This document shows, piece after piece, positions 1 to 8,609 of a stretch of 64,000 bases of DNA. Made by a program: the position numbers and the translations under genes. Numbering within the stretch: the stretch's first letter is position 1; the number at the start of each line of letters is the position of its first letter. The notes under the pieces are model-generated. The model did not search any database and was not told where the DNA came from. It was given only the letters and a program-made list of their open reading frames with translations. Origin of the DNA: Geodermatophilus sp. DSM 45219 (lineage in GTDB: Bacteria > Actinomycetota > Actinomycetes > Mycobacteriales > Geodermatophilaceae); assembly GCF_900104025.1 (NCBI RefSeq), contig NZ_FNIQ01000002.1, forward strand, positions 372,001 to 436,000, written 5' to 3'.

Positions 1-1
1 G

Positions 2-1876
2 TACGTCACCCAGGGCACCTCGCTCGCGGAGGCGACCTCGCTGGCCCGCCAGTACGCCAGCCACTTCGACAACCAGGCCTCGGTGCAGACCTCCGTCACC
101 GGGCTGACGCCGGCCCGGGTCGCCCAGGCCGAGTACCTGGAGTCGCGGCTGCTGGTCTTCGAGGTGGCGACGCTCGTCCTGATCGCGGTCGTCGTGGCGC
201 TCACCTTCCGCTCGGTCGTCGCGCCGGTCGTCGTGCTGTTCGTCGCGGGGCTGGGCTACGTCGTCGCGGTGCACGTGCTGGCCGTCGCCGCGGCCGCCCT
301 CGGCTTCGCCCTGCCCGACCAGCTCCGGCCGCTGACCGCCGCCCTGCTCATCGGCGTGGTCACCGACTACTGCGTGCTCTTCTTCTCCGGCTACCGGCGA
401 CAGCTGGACCGCGGCCTGCACCGGCACGAGGCGGCCCGCCGGGTCGTGCTCACCGAGGGGCCGATCGTGGCCGTCGCCGGGGTGACCGTCGCGGCGGGGA
501 CGGCGGCCCTGCTGGTCGCCGAGTTCGCCCTGTTCCGGGCGTTCGGCCCGGCCCTGGCGCTCACCGTGGTGGTGGGGCTGCTCGTGTCGCTCACCCTCGT
601 CCCCGCCGTCCTGGCCGTCCTCGGCCGGTGGCTGTTCGCCCCGTCGCCGGTCAGCGGCGGCCGGGCCCTGGAGGCCGGTGCCGGACGCGGCACGCGGTGG
701 CTGGCGCGGGTGCTCGCCGGCCGGCGGGGGGCCGTGGCCGGGCTGCTGCTGGGGGTCGCCGTGCTGGTCCCGGCGGCGCTGCCGCTGTCGGACATGCGGC
801 TGGGCGTGTCGTTCTCCAGCGCGCTGCCGGACGACGACCCCGTGCAGCGCGGCGCCCAGGTGCTCGAGGACACCGGCGTCCGCGGCATCACCGCGCCGAT
901 CGAGGTGATCCTCGAGGGCGAGGACGTCGCCCGGCAGCGGGAGGCCCTCACCCGGCTGCAGGAGGCGCTGGCCGCCCAGCCCGGGGTCGCACGGGTCCTC
1001 GGACCGGCGCAGAACCCGCTCCCGGAGGAGTACGGCATCGTCTTCTCCGAGGACGGCGACGCGGCCCGGTTCGTGGTCGTCTTCGACAGCGACCCGCTGG
1101 CGGCCACCGCGATCGCCGACCTGCGCACGCTGCGCGACCGCCTCGACGGGCTGGTCGCCGGAGCCGGCGTCGAGGGCGTGACCGTGGGGGTCACCGGCCA
1201 GACCGCGATCGCGAGCGAGCTGGACCGGATCACCCGCGACAACCTGCAGCGCACCCTCGTCGCGGTGCTCCTGGTGGAGCTGGTCATCCTGTCGCTGTTC
1301 CTGCGCGCCCTGCTGACACCCCTGGTGCTGCTCGCGCTGAGCGCCCTGGGCGTCGCGGCCGCCCTCGGGCTGACCGTCGTCGTCTTCCAGGGCGTGCTCG
1401 GGGAGCCGGGCCTCACCTTCTACGTGCCCTTCGCCACCGCCGTGCTGCTGCTGGCCCTCGGGTCGGACTACAACGTCTTCGCCGTCGGCGCGATCTGGGA
1501 GCAGGCCGGCCGGCGCCCGCTCGCCCAGGCCATCGCCGTCGCCATGCCGGCGACCGCCCGGGCGATCAGCGCCGCCGGCCTGATCCTGGCCGCCACGTTC
1601 GCCATGGTCGCGATCATCCCGCTGAGCACCTTCCGCCAGATCGCCTTCGCGATGGCGGTCGGCCTGCTGATCGACACGTTCGTCGTCCGGCCGGTGCTCA
1701 CCCCCGCCGTGCTCACCCTCCTCGGCCGCAGCGCCGGCTGGCCGGGCCGGCGGATCCGCACCGGGGCCGCCCGGCCCGGGGCCGGCGAACAGCAGGGGAT
1801 GCTGGCCGAGGAGTCCGCGCGGCAGCGCACCGACGCGCCGCCCCGCACCACGGTCGGGGCAGGCGGGCAGACGTGA
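2..1876 (+). CDS. MMPL/RND-family membrane transporter, 5' end outside the window
   Basis: The frame is open from the first bases, so about 624 C-terminal residues are visible and the first helix and most of the first extracytoplasmic domain are missing. MMPL proteins are proton-driven exporters of lipids or hydrophobic compounds in the inner membrane. The visible part has helices 2-6, a second extracytoplasmic domain (about residues 255-410 of the visible part) and helices 7-12. The two Asp-Tyr pairs expected for proton relay are present, in LIGVVTDYCVLFF and LALGSDYNVFAVG. The C-terminus is a short polar tail. Its TGA overlaps the GTG proposed as the start of the next gene, so the two are probably co-translated. 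The substrate cannot be inferred. Confidence 0.92.
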   Translation, partial: YVTQGTSLAEATSLARQYASHFDNQASVQTSVTGLTPARVAQAEYLESRLLVFEVATLVLIAVVVALTFRSVVAPVVVLFVAGLGYVVAVHVLAVAAAALGFALPDQLRPLTAALLIGVVTDYCVLFFSGYRRQLDRGLHRHEAARRVVLTEGPIVAVAGVTVAAGTAALLVAEFALFRAFGPALALTVVVGLLVSLTLVPAVLAVLGRWLFAPSPVSGGRALEAGAGRGTRWLARVLAGRRGAVAGLLLGVAVLVPAALPLSDMRLGVSFSSALPDDDPVQRGAQVLEDTGVRGITAPIEVILEGEDVARQREALTRLQEALAAQPGVARVLGPAQNPLPEEYGIVFSEDGDAARFVVVFDSDPLAATAIADLRTLRDRLDGLVAGAGVEGVTVGVTGQTAIASELDRITRDNLQRTLVAVLLVELVILSLFLRALLTPLVLLALSALGVAAALGLTVVVFQGVLGEPGLTFYVPFATAVLLLALGSDYNVFAVGAIWEQAGRRPLAQAIAVAMPATARAISAAGLILAATFAMVAIIPLSTFRQIAFAMAVGLLIDTFVVRPVLTPAVLTLLGRSAGWPGRRIRTGAARPGAGEQQGMLAEESARQRTDAPPRTTVGAGGQT

Positions 1877-2617
1877 GCGGCGGCCCGGCGCCCGCCGGCC
1901 ACGGCCCGGGGGGCCACCGCCGCCCTCGCGGCGGTCGTCGTCCTGGGGACGGCGCTGCTGCTCGGGGCGGCCGAGTGGCTCGCCCGGGTCGGGGCGGAGT
2001 CCGTGCTGGCCCGCGCCGTGCAGGAGCGGACCGGCGTGCTGGAGCCGCCCGAGGTGGAGGTGCACGGCAGCCCGGTCCTGCTCCAGGCGCTGCGCGGTCG
2101 CTACGACGACGTCGAGGTCGACGTCGACACCCTGTCCTCCGGCCCGGTGCGGCTGCGCGACGTCCACGCCGAGCTGTCCGGCGTGTACCTCTCCTTCCAC
2201 GACCTGCTCGACGGCAACACCGACCGGATCTACGTCGAGCGGTCCGCCGAGCAGGCCCTGCTCACCTACGACGACCTCGACCGCTACCTGCGCTTCACCG
2301 GCCGCCCCCTCGACGCCGAGCCGGCCGGCGACGGGCAGCTGCGCCTCACCGGGACCGTCGACGTGCTCGGTGGGGCGCGGCCGGTCTCCGCCCTCGCCCG
2401 GGTCGCCGCCGAGGAGGGCGCGCTGCTGGTGCGCCCGGAGGAGCTGAGCACGCCCGTGCCGCTGGACGGCGTCGAGGAGGCCCTGCTGACCCAGCGGTTC
2501 ACCTTCCCGGTGCCCCTGGACCCCCTGCTGTTCGAGGACCGCGGCGTCGACGTCACCGTGCAGCCGGACGGCCTGGCGATCCGCACCGCCGGCAGCGGCG
2601 TCGTCCTCGGCTCCTGA
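1873..2617 (+). pseudogene. DUF2993 (LmeA-like) secreted or membrane-anchored protein, apparent frameshift near its start
   Basis: The protein frame is open from GTG 2003 to 2617 (204 residues) and has the DUF2993 pattern: PPEVEVHGSPVLLQALRGRY, then repeated beta-strand stretches. Family members (mycobacterial LmeA) are anchored by an N-terminal helix and act on or bind phospholipids and lipoglycans. Here the hydrophobic helix (ALAAVVVLGTALLL, bases 1928-1963) lies upstream in the same frame but has no ATG or GTG. A GTG at 1873, overlapping the MMPL stop as GTGA, is one frame off. Removing one G from the six-G run at 1908-1913 joins that start to the helix and domain. The gene is therefore either disrupted by one inserted base or miscalled there. 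Confidence 0.7.
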
Positions 2618-2679
2618 CCCGCGGGTCACGGGAGTGTGACGGAAACCACCTTCACCGGGTGGGTCCCGGCCGGCGTTCC

Positions 2680-2685
2680 TACCGT
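2680..2685 (+). promoter_or_regulatory. TACCGT -10 hexamer of a probable leaderless promoter
   Basis: TACCGT fits TAnnnT and lies 7 bases before ATG 2693, the spacing at which the start codon would itself be the transcription start. No clear -35 or Shine-Dalgarno sequence is seen. Confidence 0.4.
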
Positions 2686-2692
2686 CGGGAGC

Positions 2693-3139
2693 ATGGACAC
2701 GACCACGACCCACCGTCGCCGGATCGCGCCCGGTGTGCTCGCCGGCGCCCTGCTGCTGGTGCCGCTGGCCGGGTGCGGGGGTTCCGGTGACGACGCCGCG
2801 CCGGAGGCGACCGCGACGGCGTCCGCTCCCGCCGAGGGGACCACCGCGCCGTCGGGGACCGCCGAGCCCGGCGCGACCGGCAGCGACGGCGGCACGAACG
2901 CCGACGTCGACTGCGCGGGCACGTCGTGCTCGGTGACCCTCGCCGGGAACGGGGCGCAGGCGGAGGTCCTGGGGACGCCGATCGTCCTGGGCGCCGTGGA
3001 GAACGGCCGGGCGACCGTCCGGGTCGGCGACCAGGAGCTCACCTGCGGCCAGGGGGAGAGCGTCTCGGCCGGCCCGCTGACCCTCGCCTGCACGACCGTC
3101 ACCGAGGACGCGCTGACCCTGACCGCCTCCCTCGGCTGA
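2693..3139 (+). CDS. Small lipoprotein, function unknown
   Basis: This 148-residue protein begins with a short basic stretch (THRRR), a hydrophobic segment and the lipobox LAGC (Cys about 27), so it should be exported and lipidated. A low-complexity Ala/Thr/Gly linker (about residues 33-65) leads to a compact beta-rich domain with four cysteines (DCAGTSCSV, ELTCGQGE and LACTTV), which could form two disulfides. ATG 2693 is preferred to the in-frame GTG 2636 because it places the signal peptide at the N-terminus and has a leaderless -10 hexamer in front. I do not recognise the domain. Confidence 0.75.
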   Translation: MDTTTTHRRRIAPGVLAGALLLVPLAGCGGSGDDAAPEATATASAPAEGTTAPSGTAEPGATGSDGGTNADVDCAGTSCSVTLAGNGAQAEVLGTPIVLGAVENGRATVRVGDQELTCGQGESVSAGPLTLACTTVTEDALTLTASLG

Positions 3140-3167
3140 CCCCGCAGACGTCGCCTTCTTCGACGTC

Positions 3168-3197
3168 ATGACGGTAGCGATGTATCGTTACCGTCAT
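3168..3197. promoter_or_regulatory. 30-bp palindrome, probable PadR operator
   Basis: Two 15-base arms meet at 3182/3183 and match at 13 of 15 positions; the outer nine bases ATGACGGTA/TACCGTCAT pair exactly. The palindrome ends 22 bases before the PadR start and contains TATCGT and TACCGT, either of which could be a -10. PadR repressors bind such palindromes as dimers and usually control their own gene, so autoregulation is a reasonable inference. Confidence 0.6.
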
Positions 3198-3219
3198 ACG
3201 GGACGTCGAGGAGGGCGTG

Positions 3220-3810
3220 ATGCACCCCATGCGAGACCACGGTGGCCGCACCACCGGCCGCCGCCACCACCACCCGCGTCGCGGCCACCCGGGCGCCTTC
3301 GACGGGCCGGCCGGACCGCGCCGCGGAGGCCGTGGCCGGGCCGCGCGCGGCGACGTCCGCGCCGCCGTCCTGCTCCTGGTCGCCGAGCAGCCGATGCACG
3401 GCTACCAGCTCATGCAGGCGATCGCCGACCGCAGCGGCGGCCGGTGGACCCCCAGCCCGGGCGCGATCTACCCGACCATCAGCCAGCTCGAGGACGAGGG
3501 CCTGGTCGCCGTCACCGCCGAGGCCGGCCGCAAGCTCGTCACGCTCACCGACGCCGGCCGCCGGCACGTCGAGGAGCGCCGGGAGACCTGGGCCGACCCG
3601 TTCGCGGGACGCGGCGCGTCCGACCCCGCGACCGACCTCCGCGGCCCGCTGGAGGAGGTGCACGCCGCCGTCCGCCAGGTCGCCCGCACGGGCACCGACG
3701 CACAGCGGGCCGCCGCGGCCGGCGTCCTCGCCGAGGCCCGCCGGTCGCTCTACCTGCTGCTGGCCGACGGTCCCGAGGCGCCCGCCGGTGGACCCACGGC
3801 CGCCGGCTGA
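3220..3810 (+). CDS. PadR-family transcriptional regulator
   Basis: The 196-residue protein has a basic, His/Arg/Gly-rich N-terminus (about residues 1-45), then the PadR winged helix: RAAVLLLVAEQPMHGYQLMQ, followed by the wing-helix signature SPGAIYPTISQLEDEGLV and LTDAGRRHV. The C-terminal part (about residues 115-180) would be the dimerisation helices. ATG 3220 is chosen over GTG 3217 because AGGAGG at 3209-3214 is well spaced for it. A near-perfect palindrome immediately upstream is the likely operator. The gene faces away from the lipoprotein and towards the monooxygenase, which it might control, but nothing proves that. Confidence 0.9.
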   Translation: MHPMRDHGGRTTGRRHHHPRRGHPGAFDGPAGPRRGGRGRAARGDVRAAVLLLVAEQPMHGYQLMQAIADRSGGRWTPSPGAIYPTISQLEDEGLVAVTAEAGRKLVTLTDAGRRHVEERRETWADPFAGRGASDPATDLRGPLEEVHAAVRQVARTGTDAQRAAAAGVLAEARRSLYLLLADGPEAPAGGPTAAG

Positions 3811-3925
3811 ACCCGCCGATCGGGTCGCGGTCCCCCGCCAGAGCAGCACCGACTGCACCACCGGCCGAGCACCCTGGTGCGCCGTGCGCTGGCGTGAGCG
3901 GTGTGCGCCACGGAGAGTCGGACGG

Positions 3926-5422
3926 GTGACCACCACGCACACGCCGGTCGAGCACCTCGACGTGCTGGTCGTCGGGGCCGGGATCTCCGGCATCGGCGCC
4001 GGGCGGTACCTGACCACGGAGCTGCCGCGGAGGAGCTTCGCGATCCTGGAGGCGCGCGAGACCTCCGGCGGCACCTGGGACCTCTTCCGCTACCCCGGCA
4101 TCCGGTCGGACTCCGACCTGCACACCTTCGGCTACGAGTTCAAGCCGTGGCGGGACGAGCAGTCCATCGCCGACGCGCCGCGGATCCTCGCCTACCTCCG
4201 CGAGACGATCACCGAGAACGGCCTCGACGAGCGCATCCGCTACTCGCACCGGGTGCTCTCCGCCGCCTGGTCCACGCCCGAGGCCCGCTGGCTGGTCGAG
4301 GTCGAGCGCACCGGCACCGGGGAGCGGCTGCAGCTGTCGGCGGGCTGGCTGTTCTGCGCCGGCGGCTACTACCGCTACGACGAGGGCTTCACCCCGGTGT
4401 TCGACGGCCGCGAGCGCTTCCGCGGCCCGATCGTGCACCCGCAGCACTGGCCGGAAGGACTGGAGTACGCCGGCAAACGCGTGCTGGTCATCGGCAGCGG
4501 CGCCACCGCGGTCACGCTGGTGCCCGCGCTGGCGGAGACCGCCGGCTCCGTGACGATGCTGCAGCGGACGCCGTCCTACGTCATGCCGGTACCGCGCACC
4601 GACGTCCTCGCCGACAGGCTGCGCGCCTGGTTCGGCGACGAGCGCGGGTTCGCGCTCACCCGGCGCAAGAACATCGCCCGCGGCATCGGGATCTGGAGGT
4701 TCTGCCAGAAGTACCCCAGGGCGGCGCGGAAGCTGATCCGCTGGGTCAACGCCAGGCAGCTGCCGGAGGGCTATCCGGTCGACGAGCACTTCAACCCGCC
4801 CTACGACCCGTGGGACCAGCGGCTGTGCGCCGTCCCCGACGGCGACCTGTTCCGCGCCATCCGCAACGGGACGGCGGACGTCGTCACCGACCGGATCGCG
4901 ACCTTCACCGAGGACGGCGTGCTGCTGGAGTCCGGCCGGGAGCTGCAGGCCGACGTCGTCGTCACCGCCACCGGCCTCACCGTGCAGGCGATCGGCGGCA
5001 TCTCGCTGACCGTGGACGGCGAGCCGGTGCACCTGCCCGACACGGTCACCTACAAGGGGATGATGCTGTCCGGCGTCCCCAACTTCGTGATCGCCATCGG
5101 CTACACGAACTCGTCCTGGACGCTGAAGATCGGCCTGCTGTGCGAGCACTTCTGCCGGCTGCTCGCGCAAATGGACGCGCACGGGTACGACGTCGCCCGG
5201 CCCGAGCCGAGCGACCCGGACATGCCGACCCGGCCGTTCCTCGACTTCGCCGCCGGCTACATCCGGCGCGCGGTCGACCAGCTGCCCCGCCAGGGCGACC
5301 GGCTGCCGTGGCTGACCTCGACGAGCTACTCCTCCGACGTGAAGCTGCTGCGCGCCGAGAGCGTCACCGACCCCGAGCTGCACCTGTCCCGCGCCGCCAC
5401 CGCCGCGGCGGTGACCGCATGA
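3926..5422 (+). CDS. Flavin-containing monooxygenase, Baeyer-Villiger type
   Basis: This 498-residue protein should oxidise a ketone to an ester or lactone with FAD, NADPH and O2 in the cytoplasm. FAD site: GAGISGIGAG at residues 17-26. The fingerprint FRGPIVHPQHWP fits FxGxxxHxxxW[P/D], which separates Baeyer-Villiger enzymes from ordinary FMOs, and it is followed by the NADPH Rossmann motif VIGSGATAV (about 189-197). The start is GTG 3926, preceded by GGAGAG at 3912-3917; the frame is open much further upstream, but only as part of the antisense-rich GC pattern. The stop overlaps a 27-codon ORF and the SDR follows, a pairing typical of ketone or alcohol degradation. The substrate is unknown. 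Confidence 0.9.
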   Translation: MTTTHTPVEHLDVLVVGAGISGIGAGRYLTTELPRRSFAILEARETSGGTWDLFRYPGIRSDSDLHTFGYEFKPWRDEQSIADAPRILAYLRETITENGLDERIRYSHRVLSAAWSTPEARWLVEVERTGTGERLQLSAGWLFCAGGYYRYDEGFTPVFDGRERFRGPIVHPQHWPEGLEYAGKRVLVIGSGATAVTLVPALAETAGSVTMLQRTPSYVMPVPRTDVLADRLRAWFGDERGFALTRRKNIARGIGIWRFCQKYPRAARKLIRWVNARQLPEGYPVDEHFNPPYDPWDQRLCAVPDGDLFRAIRNGTADVVTDRIATFTEDGVLLESGRELQADVVVTATGLTVQAIGGISLTVDGEPVHLPDTVTYKGMMLSGVPNFVIAIGYTNSSWTLKIGLLCEHFCRLLAQMDAHGYDVARPEPSDPDMPTRPFLDFAAGYIRRAVDQLPRQGDRLPWLTSTSYSSDVKLLRAESVTDPELHLSRAATAAAVTA

Positions 5423-5502
5423 CGGCGGCCGAGTCCGACACCGACCGGCTCGTCGAGCTCACCACCGACCTCGTCCACAGCACCGCAGGAAGAACCCGAT
5501 GA
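5419..5502 (+). CDS. 27-residue ORF between monooxygenase and dehydrogenase, status uncertain
   Basis: ATG 5419 overlaps the monooxygenase stop (ATGA), and the TGA at 5500-5502 overlaps the SDR ATG at 5499 (again ATGA). The peptide starts MTAAESDTDRLVELTTD and has no signal or membrane segment. It may be a coupling ORF that carries ribosomes from one enzyme gene to the next, or the remnant of a lost gene. A ribosome site for the SDR (AGGAAG, 5487-5492) lies inside it. Nothing shows that the peptide itself has a function. Confidence 0.3.
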   Translation: MTAAESDTDRLVELTTDLVHSTAGRTR

Positions 5503-6348
5503 GCAGCGTGCGCGGCAAGGTCGCCGTCGTCACCGGCGCCGGCTCCGGCATCGGCCGGCAGCTGGCCCTCGAGCTGGCCCGCCGGGGCGCCCGTCTCGCG
5601 GTGTCCGACGTCGACGAGCCGGGCCTGGGCGAGACCGCCGAGCGGGCCAGGGCGCTGGGGGTGGAGGTGCACGCCTCCCGCCTGGACGTCAGCGACCGCA
5701 CCGCCGTCGAGGCGTACGCGGAGACGGTGGCCGGGCACTTCGGCGTCGTGCACCAGGTCTACGACAACGCCGGCGTCGCGGGCGGGTCCACGGTGCTGGA
5801 GACCGACTGGGCCGAGTACGACCGCGTCTGGTCGGTCAACCTGTTCGGCGTCCTGCACGGCACCAAGGCGTTCCTGCCCCACCTGATCGCCTCCGGCGAC
5901 GGGCACGTGGTCAACGTGTCCAGCCTCAACGGGATCATGGGCCAGGGCCGCATGACGGCGTACTGCACCAGCAAGTTCGGCGTCCGGGGCTTCACCGAGA
6001 GCCTGCGCGCGGAGGTGCTGGCCGCCGGGCACCCGGTGCAGGTCAGCGTCGTCCCACCCCGGCGGGGTCCGGACCAACATCGCGACGGCGGCGTTCGAGC
6101 ACGCGAAGGCGCAGGGCCGGGAGCTCACCCCGGCCGAGGAGGCCCGCCACCGGGCCTACACCGAGAAGCTGCTCCGGATGCCGCCCGAGCAGGCGGCGCG
6201 GATCGTCGTCGACGGGGTGGAGGCCGGCCGGCCCCGCATCCTCGTGGGCAACGACGCCCGGGTCGTGGACCTGCTGGTCCGGCTGGCGCCCCGGCTCTAC
6301 CCGGTGCTGGTCGCCCGCGCCGAGCGCCGGTTCGCCAGCGGCACCTGA
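5499..6348 (+). pseudogene. Short-chain dehydrogenase/reductase, one-base frameshift
   Basis: The N-terminal 185 residues are a clear SDR: TGAGSGIG (NAD(P) site), DNAGVAGG, catalytic Ser in NVSSLNG and YCTSK (YxxxK). After VSVV at 6052 the frame is lost. Dropping one C from CCC at 6053-6055 restores VHPGGVRTNIATAAFE and a normal SDR C-terminus ending in ASGT at TGA 6346-6348. The span of 850 bases is one more than a multiple of three, as expected for a single inserted base. Family role: reversible oxidation of an alcohol or ketone with NAD(P), which would pair with the monooxygenase upstream. It could be a true pseudogene or a base-call error. Confidence 0.8.
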
Positions 6349-6370
6349 CCGCGGGGGACGGCGGACCCGG

Positions 6371-7561
6371 TCAGGGGCGGCCGGCGTCCGGCACGCGGGC
6401 GACGTCCGCCCCGCCCCCCGCCGACGGGTACCGGTCGAAGGCGGCGAGGTCGGCCAGCTGGAGGGTGCGGGCGACGTCGCTCGGTGAGACGACACCGACG
6501 ACCCGGCCGCCGTCGAGGACGACCGCGCGGCCGTCGCTGCACCCCTCCATGCGCGGCAGCAGCCCGGTCAGCGGCTCGCCCGGCCGGGCCACGGGGATCT
6601 CCGCCGGTGGACAGGCGATGTCGCGCAGCCGCGTCGTGGCCCGGGCGGCGGGCGGCACCGAGCGCAGCCGGTTGAGCGTCACCAGGCCGACGAGGGCACC
6701 CGAGGGGTCGACGAGCGGATAGGTGCTGAAGCGCCGCACCAGGGCGACCTCGTGCAGGAACCGTTCGACGGTCTGGTCGGGGTCGGCGACGAGCGCGGGA
6801 CTGCTCATGACCGCGCCCACCGCCAGCCCGCCCAGCCGCCCGGACACCCGCGCGTGCTGCTCCTCGGCCGTCGCCGCGTTCACCACGAACAGCCCGACCA
6901 GCGCGAGCCACAGCCCGCCGAACCCGCGGCCGGTGACCAGCTGCAGGAAGCCCAGCGCGATCAGGGCGAAGCCGAAGAGCCGGCCCGCACGCGCCGCGGT
7001 CACCGCCGAGGACCACGCGTCGCCGCGGAGGCGCCACAGCAGGGCGCGCAGCAGCCGCCCGCCGTCGAGCGGGGCGGCCGGGACGAGGTTGAAGACGGCG
7101 AGCGCCACGTTGATGCCGGCGAGGTACTCCGGGACGGCGACCGGCAGGCCGTCGGCGCCCGCGAGCCGCGCCACGAGGGCGCCCCCGGCGAGGAGGACGC
7201 CGAGGAGCAGGCTGGTGAGCGGGCCGACGCCGGCGATGCGGAACTCCGCCCCGGGCGTGCGGGCGCCTCCCCTGAGCCGGGCGACACCGCCCAGCAGCCA
7301 CAGGGTGATGCCCTCCACCTCGACCCCGTTGCGGCGGGCCACCAGGGCGTGGGCCAGCTCGTGCGCCAGCAGCGAGGCGAGGAAGGCCACCGCGGCCGCG
7401 ATCCCCGCGGTGACGTACGCGGCGGCACCGCGGCCGGGCAGCACGAGGGGGAACCGGCCGAAGGCCAGCCCTCCCGCGATGATCAGCACGATCACCAGGA
7501 CGCTGGCGTTCACGCCGACGCGGATCCCCGCGATCCGACCCAGGGCGAAGGTCTCGCTCAC
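6371..7561 (-). CDS. Site-2 protease-type (M50) membrane metallopeptidase with CBS domains
   Basis: The 396-residue protein cleaves membrane-embedded substrates in its family. HELAH at residues 67-71 gives the zinc ligands and catalytic Glu, and PAAPLDGGR (about 162-170) carries the Asp ligand. Membrane segments cluster before residue 240. A C-terminal CBS pair (about 245-380, VGAVMSSPALVADPD and GRVVGVVSPSDVART) may sense adenine nucleotides. It starts at GTG 7561, overlapping by four bases (GTGA) the stop of a 51-codon ORF. It is convergent with the SDR. The substrate, often an anti-sigma factor in other bacteria, is not indicated by neighbours. Confidence 0.92.
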   Translation of the reverse strand: MSETFALGRIAGIRVGVNASVLVIVLIIAGGLAFGRFPLVLPGRGAAAYVTAGIAAAVAFLASLLAHELAHALVARRNGVEVEGITLWLLGGVARLRGGARTPGAEFRIAGVGPLTSLLLGVLLAGGALVARLAGADGLPVAVPEYLAGINVALAVFNLVPAAPLDGGRLLRALLWRLRGDAWSSAVTAARAGRLFGFALIALGFLQLVTGRGFGGLWLALVGLFVVNAATAEEQHARVSGRLGGLAVGAVMSSPALVADPDQTVERFLHEVALVRRFSTYPLVDPSGALVGLVTLNRLRSVPPAARATTRLRDIACPPAEIPVARPGEPLTGLLPRMEGCSDGRAVVLDGGRVVGVVSPSDVARTLQLADLAAFDRYPSAGGGADVARVPDAGRP

Positions 7562-7713
7562 GTGGCGCCTCCCACGGCGGATCCCGGTCGAGGGTCACCC
7601 GCCGCCCGGTCGGCCAGCCGGAGCACCGCCCCGGCGACCACGTCCGGCCGCATCCGGAGGTCCCGGCGTCCGTCCACCCTCACCAGCCCGGTGGCACCGG
7701 TGGGCAGCTCCAT
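7558..7713 (-). CDS. 51-residue ORF coupled to the M50 peptidase, uncertain
   Basis: ATG 7713 opens a 51-codon frame beginning MELPTGATGLVRVDGRRDLR, and its TGA overlaps the GTG of the peptidase. The overlap is the usual sign of translational coupling in this genome, but there is no clear ribosome site and no recognisable domain. The frame also lies in GC-rich DNA where chance ORFs are common. If real, it is a small soluble basic protein. Confidence 0.3.
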   Translation of the reverse strand: MELPTGATGLVRVDGRRDLRMRPDVVAGAVLRLADRAAGDPRPGSAVGGAT

Positions 7714-7822
7714 GGACGGAGGGTGCCCCCGCCGTCGGACGGTGACACGCGATCGGGCGCCGTGACAGGCTCCGACGGCGGGCCGGATGCGGCCCGCCCA
7801 CCACCCCTGACCAGGAGGAACG

Positions 7823-8602
7823 ATGGCCTTCCGCGGCATGATGGCGCGCCTGGGCTCCGGCGGCGCCGGCGTCGAGACCGTGCTGGACCGGCAGGAGACG
7901 ACCCCGGGCGGGGCGGTGACCGGCACCGTCCACGTCACCGGCGGCAAGGTCCCGCAGGACGTCACCGAGGTCCGCGTCGCGCTGCAGGCCACCGTCGAGG
8001 TGGAGAGCGGCGACAACTCCTGGCGCGAGGAGGTCACCTTCGGCACGGTCGCCGTCGCGGGCGCCGCGCGGATCGAGCCCGGCGCGCAGCACGCCCTGCC
8101 GTTCAGCCTGCCGGTGCCGTGGCAGTGCCCGGTCACCGCGATCGACGGCTGGCAGCTGCGGGGCATGCGCGTCGGCCTGCGCACGCGGCTGGACATCGCG
8201 GGCTCGGTCGACCCGGGCGACCTCGACCCGGTGACCGTGCTGCCGCTGCCGGTGCAGCGCACCGTGCTGCACGCGCTGGACGGCCTGGGCTTCGCGTTCC
8301 GCGGCGCCGACGTGGAGAAGGGCCGCATCCGCGGCAGCGAGCTGCCCTTCTACCAGGAGGTCGAGTTCGCCCCGCCGTACGGCCTGCGCGGGCGGGTCAA
8401 CGAGCTGGAGGTCACCTTCCTCGCCGACCTGCAGGGCGTGGACGTCGTCCTGGAGGTCGACCGGCGCGGCGGGCTGCTCAGCGAGGGGCGCGACGTCGGC
8501 GGGCGGCTGCGGCTGGCGCACACCGACACCGACGTGCGGGCCGTGGCCGCCCAGCTGGACGCCGTCGTCCGGCAGCTGGGCACCCGCCGCGGCTGGTTCT
8601 GA
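7823..8602 (+). CDS. Spo0M-like (arrestin-fold) protein
   Basis: The 259-residue protein matches the Spo0M family along its length: N-terminal VETVLDRQETTPGGAVTGTV, a middle domain and a second beta-sandwich ending TRRGWF. In Bacillus, Spo0M is a soluble arrestin-like protein that affects sporulation and division; actinobacterial homologues occur in non-sporulating species, and their role is unclear. The start is ATG 7823 with AGGAGG directly upstream (7811-7816). It is convergent with the small membrane protein that follows. Confidence 0.85.
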   Translation: MAFRGMMARLGSGGAGVETVLDRQETTPGGAVTGTVHVTGGKVPQDVTEVRVALQATVEVESGDNSWREEVTFGTVAVAGAARIEPGAQHALPFSLPVPWQCPVTAIDGWQLRGMRVGLRTRLDIAGSVDPGDLDPVTVLPLPVQRTVLHALDGLGFAFRGADVEKGRIRGSELPFYQEVEFAPPYGLRGRVNELEVTFLADLQGVDVVLEVDRRGGLLSEGRDVGGRLRLAHTDTDVRAVAAQLDAVVRQLGTRRGWF

Positions 8603-8609
8603 CCCCGGC

